Part shown: positions 51,549 through 52,168 of the stretch, one piece after another
Layout of the letters: the number at the start of each line of letters is the position of its first letter
Position numbering within the stretch: the first letter of the stretch is position 1
Position numbers and translations under genes: made by a program
From: Deltaproteobacteria bacterium
GTDB taxonomy: Bacteria; Myxococcota_A; UBA9160; SMWR01
Length of the DNA stretch: 52,168 bases
NCBI GenBank assembly: GCA_002729515.1
Contig: PBYF01000120.1
Location: 1 to 52,168 of the forward strand
Direction of reading: 5' to 3'
Notes under the pieces: model-generated
Told to the model about the DNA's origin: nothing
What the model saw: only the letters and a program-made list of their open reading frames with translations
Databases searched by the model: none

Positions 51549-52168
51549 GTGCCGCAGAATTGTCGACTCGTCCTGGTCCTGGTCGTGCTGGGACTCGCGC
51601 TGCCCGGCTGCTACTTCAGCCGCCGCGCCGCGGACGCGGACCGCACGCCAACGGTGGACACAGGCATGGGCGCAGCCGTGATCCTGCCCGGCGAGACGCT
51701 ACCGAGCCTGCCGGGCGGGAACGCTGCCCCGGGCCACTCACGAACGACCCGCAGCGCAACTGAGGGAAGCGATGAAGCCAGCATCGGCTCTGCTCAACCC
51801 TCTACCGGAAACCTGACCCAGATCGGGGGCTCGGGTATCGACCAGAACCGCCACGAGTCCGGCAAGGAAGACCCGCTGATCTTCAAGTGGCTCACGGCAC
51901 CGCTGGGGCTGCTCGCCGCACCCTTCGCTTGGGCAGCCGAAGCGGCCCGCGGCGAGCCCGAGCCCGGTCCGCCGGTGCCCCGCGCGCAAGCCCCGCGGGC
52001 CAAAGCACAGCCAGCCCCTCAAGACTACGACACCCAGAACATCCAGCGCATGGAGGAAGAACTGGCGCAGCGCGGTCCCCCGCGCCGGCCGTCCGCGAAG
52101 CCCGCCCACCGGCCGTCCGCGAAGCCCGCCCACCGGCCGTCCGCGAAGCCCGCCCACCGGCCGTCCGC
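51549..52168 (+). CDS. Partial lipoprotein with C-terminal RPSAKPAH repeats (runs off the window)
   Basis: The frame from GTG 51549 is open to the window end without a stop (206 codons so far). A lipoprotein signal (VLVLVVLGLALPGC, C21) is followed by a low-complexity Ser/Thr/Gly region, a hydrophobic amphipathic segment (FKWLTAPLGLLAAPFAWAAE) and Pro-rich sequence, then QNIQRMEEELAQRG and a repeat of eight residues, RPSAKPAH, at least three times. GGAGG lies six bases upstream of the GTG. Pro/Lys-rich repeats of this sort may reach through or bind peptidoglycan. Its true length is unknown. Confidence 0.7.
   Translation, partial: MPQNCRLVLVLVVLGLALPGCYFSRRAADADRTPTVDTGMGAAVILPGETLPSLPGGNAAPGHSRTTRSATEGSDEASIGSAQPSTGNLTQIGGSGIDQNRHESGKEDPLIFKWLTAPLGLLAAPFAWAAEAARGEPEPGPPVPRAQAPRAKAQPAPQDYDTQNIQRMEEELAQRGPPRRPSAKPAHRPSAKPAHRPSAKPAHRPS
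52086..52168 (+). repeat. 24-bp coding tandem repeat at the window end
   Basis: Three identical 24-bp units start at 52086, 52110 and 52134, with 11 bases of a fourth. Each encodes eight residues, RPSAKPAH, in the frame of the lipoprotein gene. The array is cut by the window end. Confidence 0.95.

Overview
The window is a high-GC, gene-dense bacterial segment, almost certainly a metagenomic or draft contig, because both ends lie inside short tandem repeats. No rRNA, tRNA, CRISPR array, integrase or insertion sequence was seen. Lipoproteins, FGE-less sulfatase-superfamily enzymes, a TIGR04073-like protein, a SPATA20/YyaL protein, acyl-CoA enzymes and an HgcAB-like corrinoid/ferredoxin fusion together suggest a Gram-negative of the former Deltaproteobacteria (Myxococcota, Binatota or relatives). 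That placement is inference. GTG and TTG starts and 4-bp stop/start overlaps (GTGA, ATGA, TTGA) are very common.

Layout. 1-1937 (+): a 29-bp repeat block, a CpaM-like methyltransferase and an HgcAB-like fusion protein. 2090-6025 (-): a VOC protein, a sulfotransferase and a DUF3604 protein in one operon. 6086-10400 (-): an acyl-CoA set (enoyl-CoA hydratase, START-domain protein, 3-hydroxyacyl-CoA dehydrogenase, SCP2-type thiolase). 10487-12142 (+): a CrtC/AttH-like protein and a small exported protein. 12197-16124: tesA divergent from an ABC ATPase/FtsX permease pair, the same arrangement as E. coli tesA-ybbA-ybbP. 16359-21545: a HIBADH-type reductase, a Kdo/WaaP-like kinase, a small protein coupled to a tyrosine phosphatase lipoprotein, an RHH-GYF_2 fusion and a NahK-like kinase. 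21624-26212 (-): a five-gene run of TIGR04073-like protein, lipoprotein, Sel1 protein, SDR and SPATA20-like protein.

26360-47117 is the most distinctive block. It holds five multipass GT-C-like membrane proteins (two TMTC-like paralogues, an STT3-like protein, a GT39-like protein and a YfhO-like protein). Interleaved with them are four predicted lipoproteins of the sulfatase/alkaline-phosphatase superfamily, all with Thr in place of the formylglycine Cys/Ser. A Sel1 lipoprotein, an SPFH lipoprotein, an MBL hydrolase and a HelD-like helicase lie among them. I infer an envelope glycan or lipid-linked modification system.

47195-52168: an SDR, an operon of SRAP (HMCES/YedK), a DUF3311-like protein and a Na+/solute symporter joined by GTGA overlaps, a DUF368 undecaprenyl-phosphate translocase, and a lipoprotein that runs off the window in an 8-residue repeat.

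Recent tandem duplication is a theme: 29 bp (x5), 36 bp in frame (x2), 77 bp frame-disrupting (x2) and 24 bp coding (x3.5). The 77-bp copy has rewritten the C-terminus of a TMTC-like protein.
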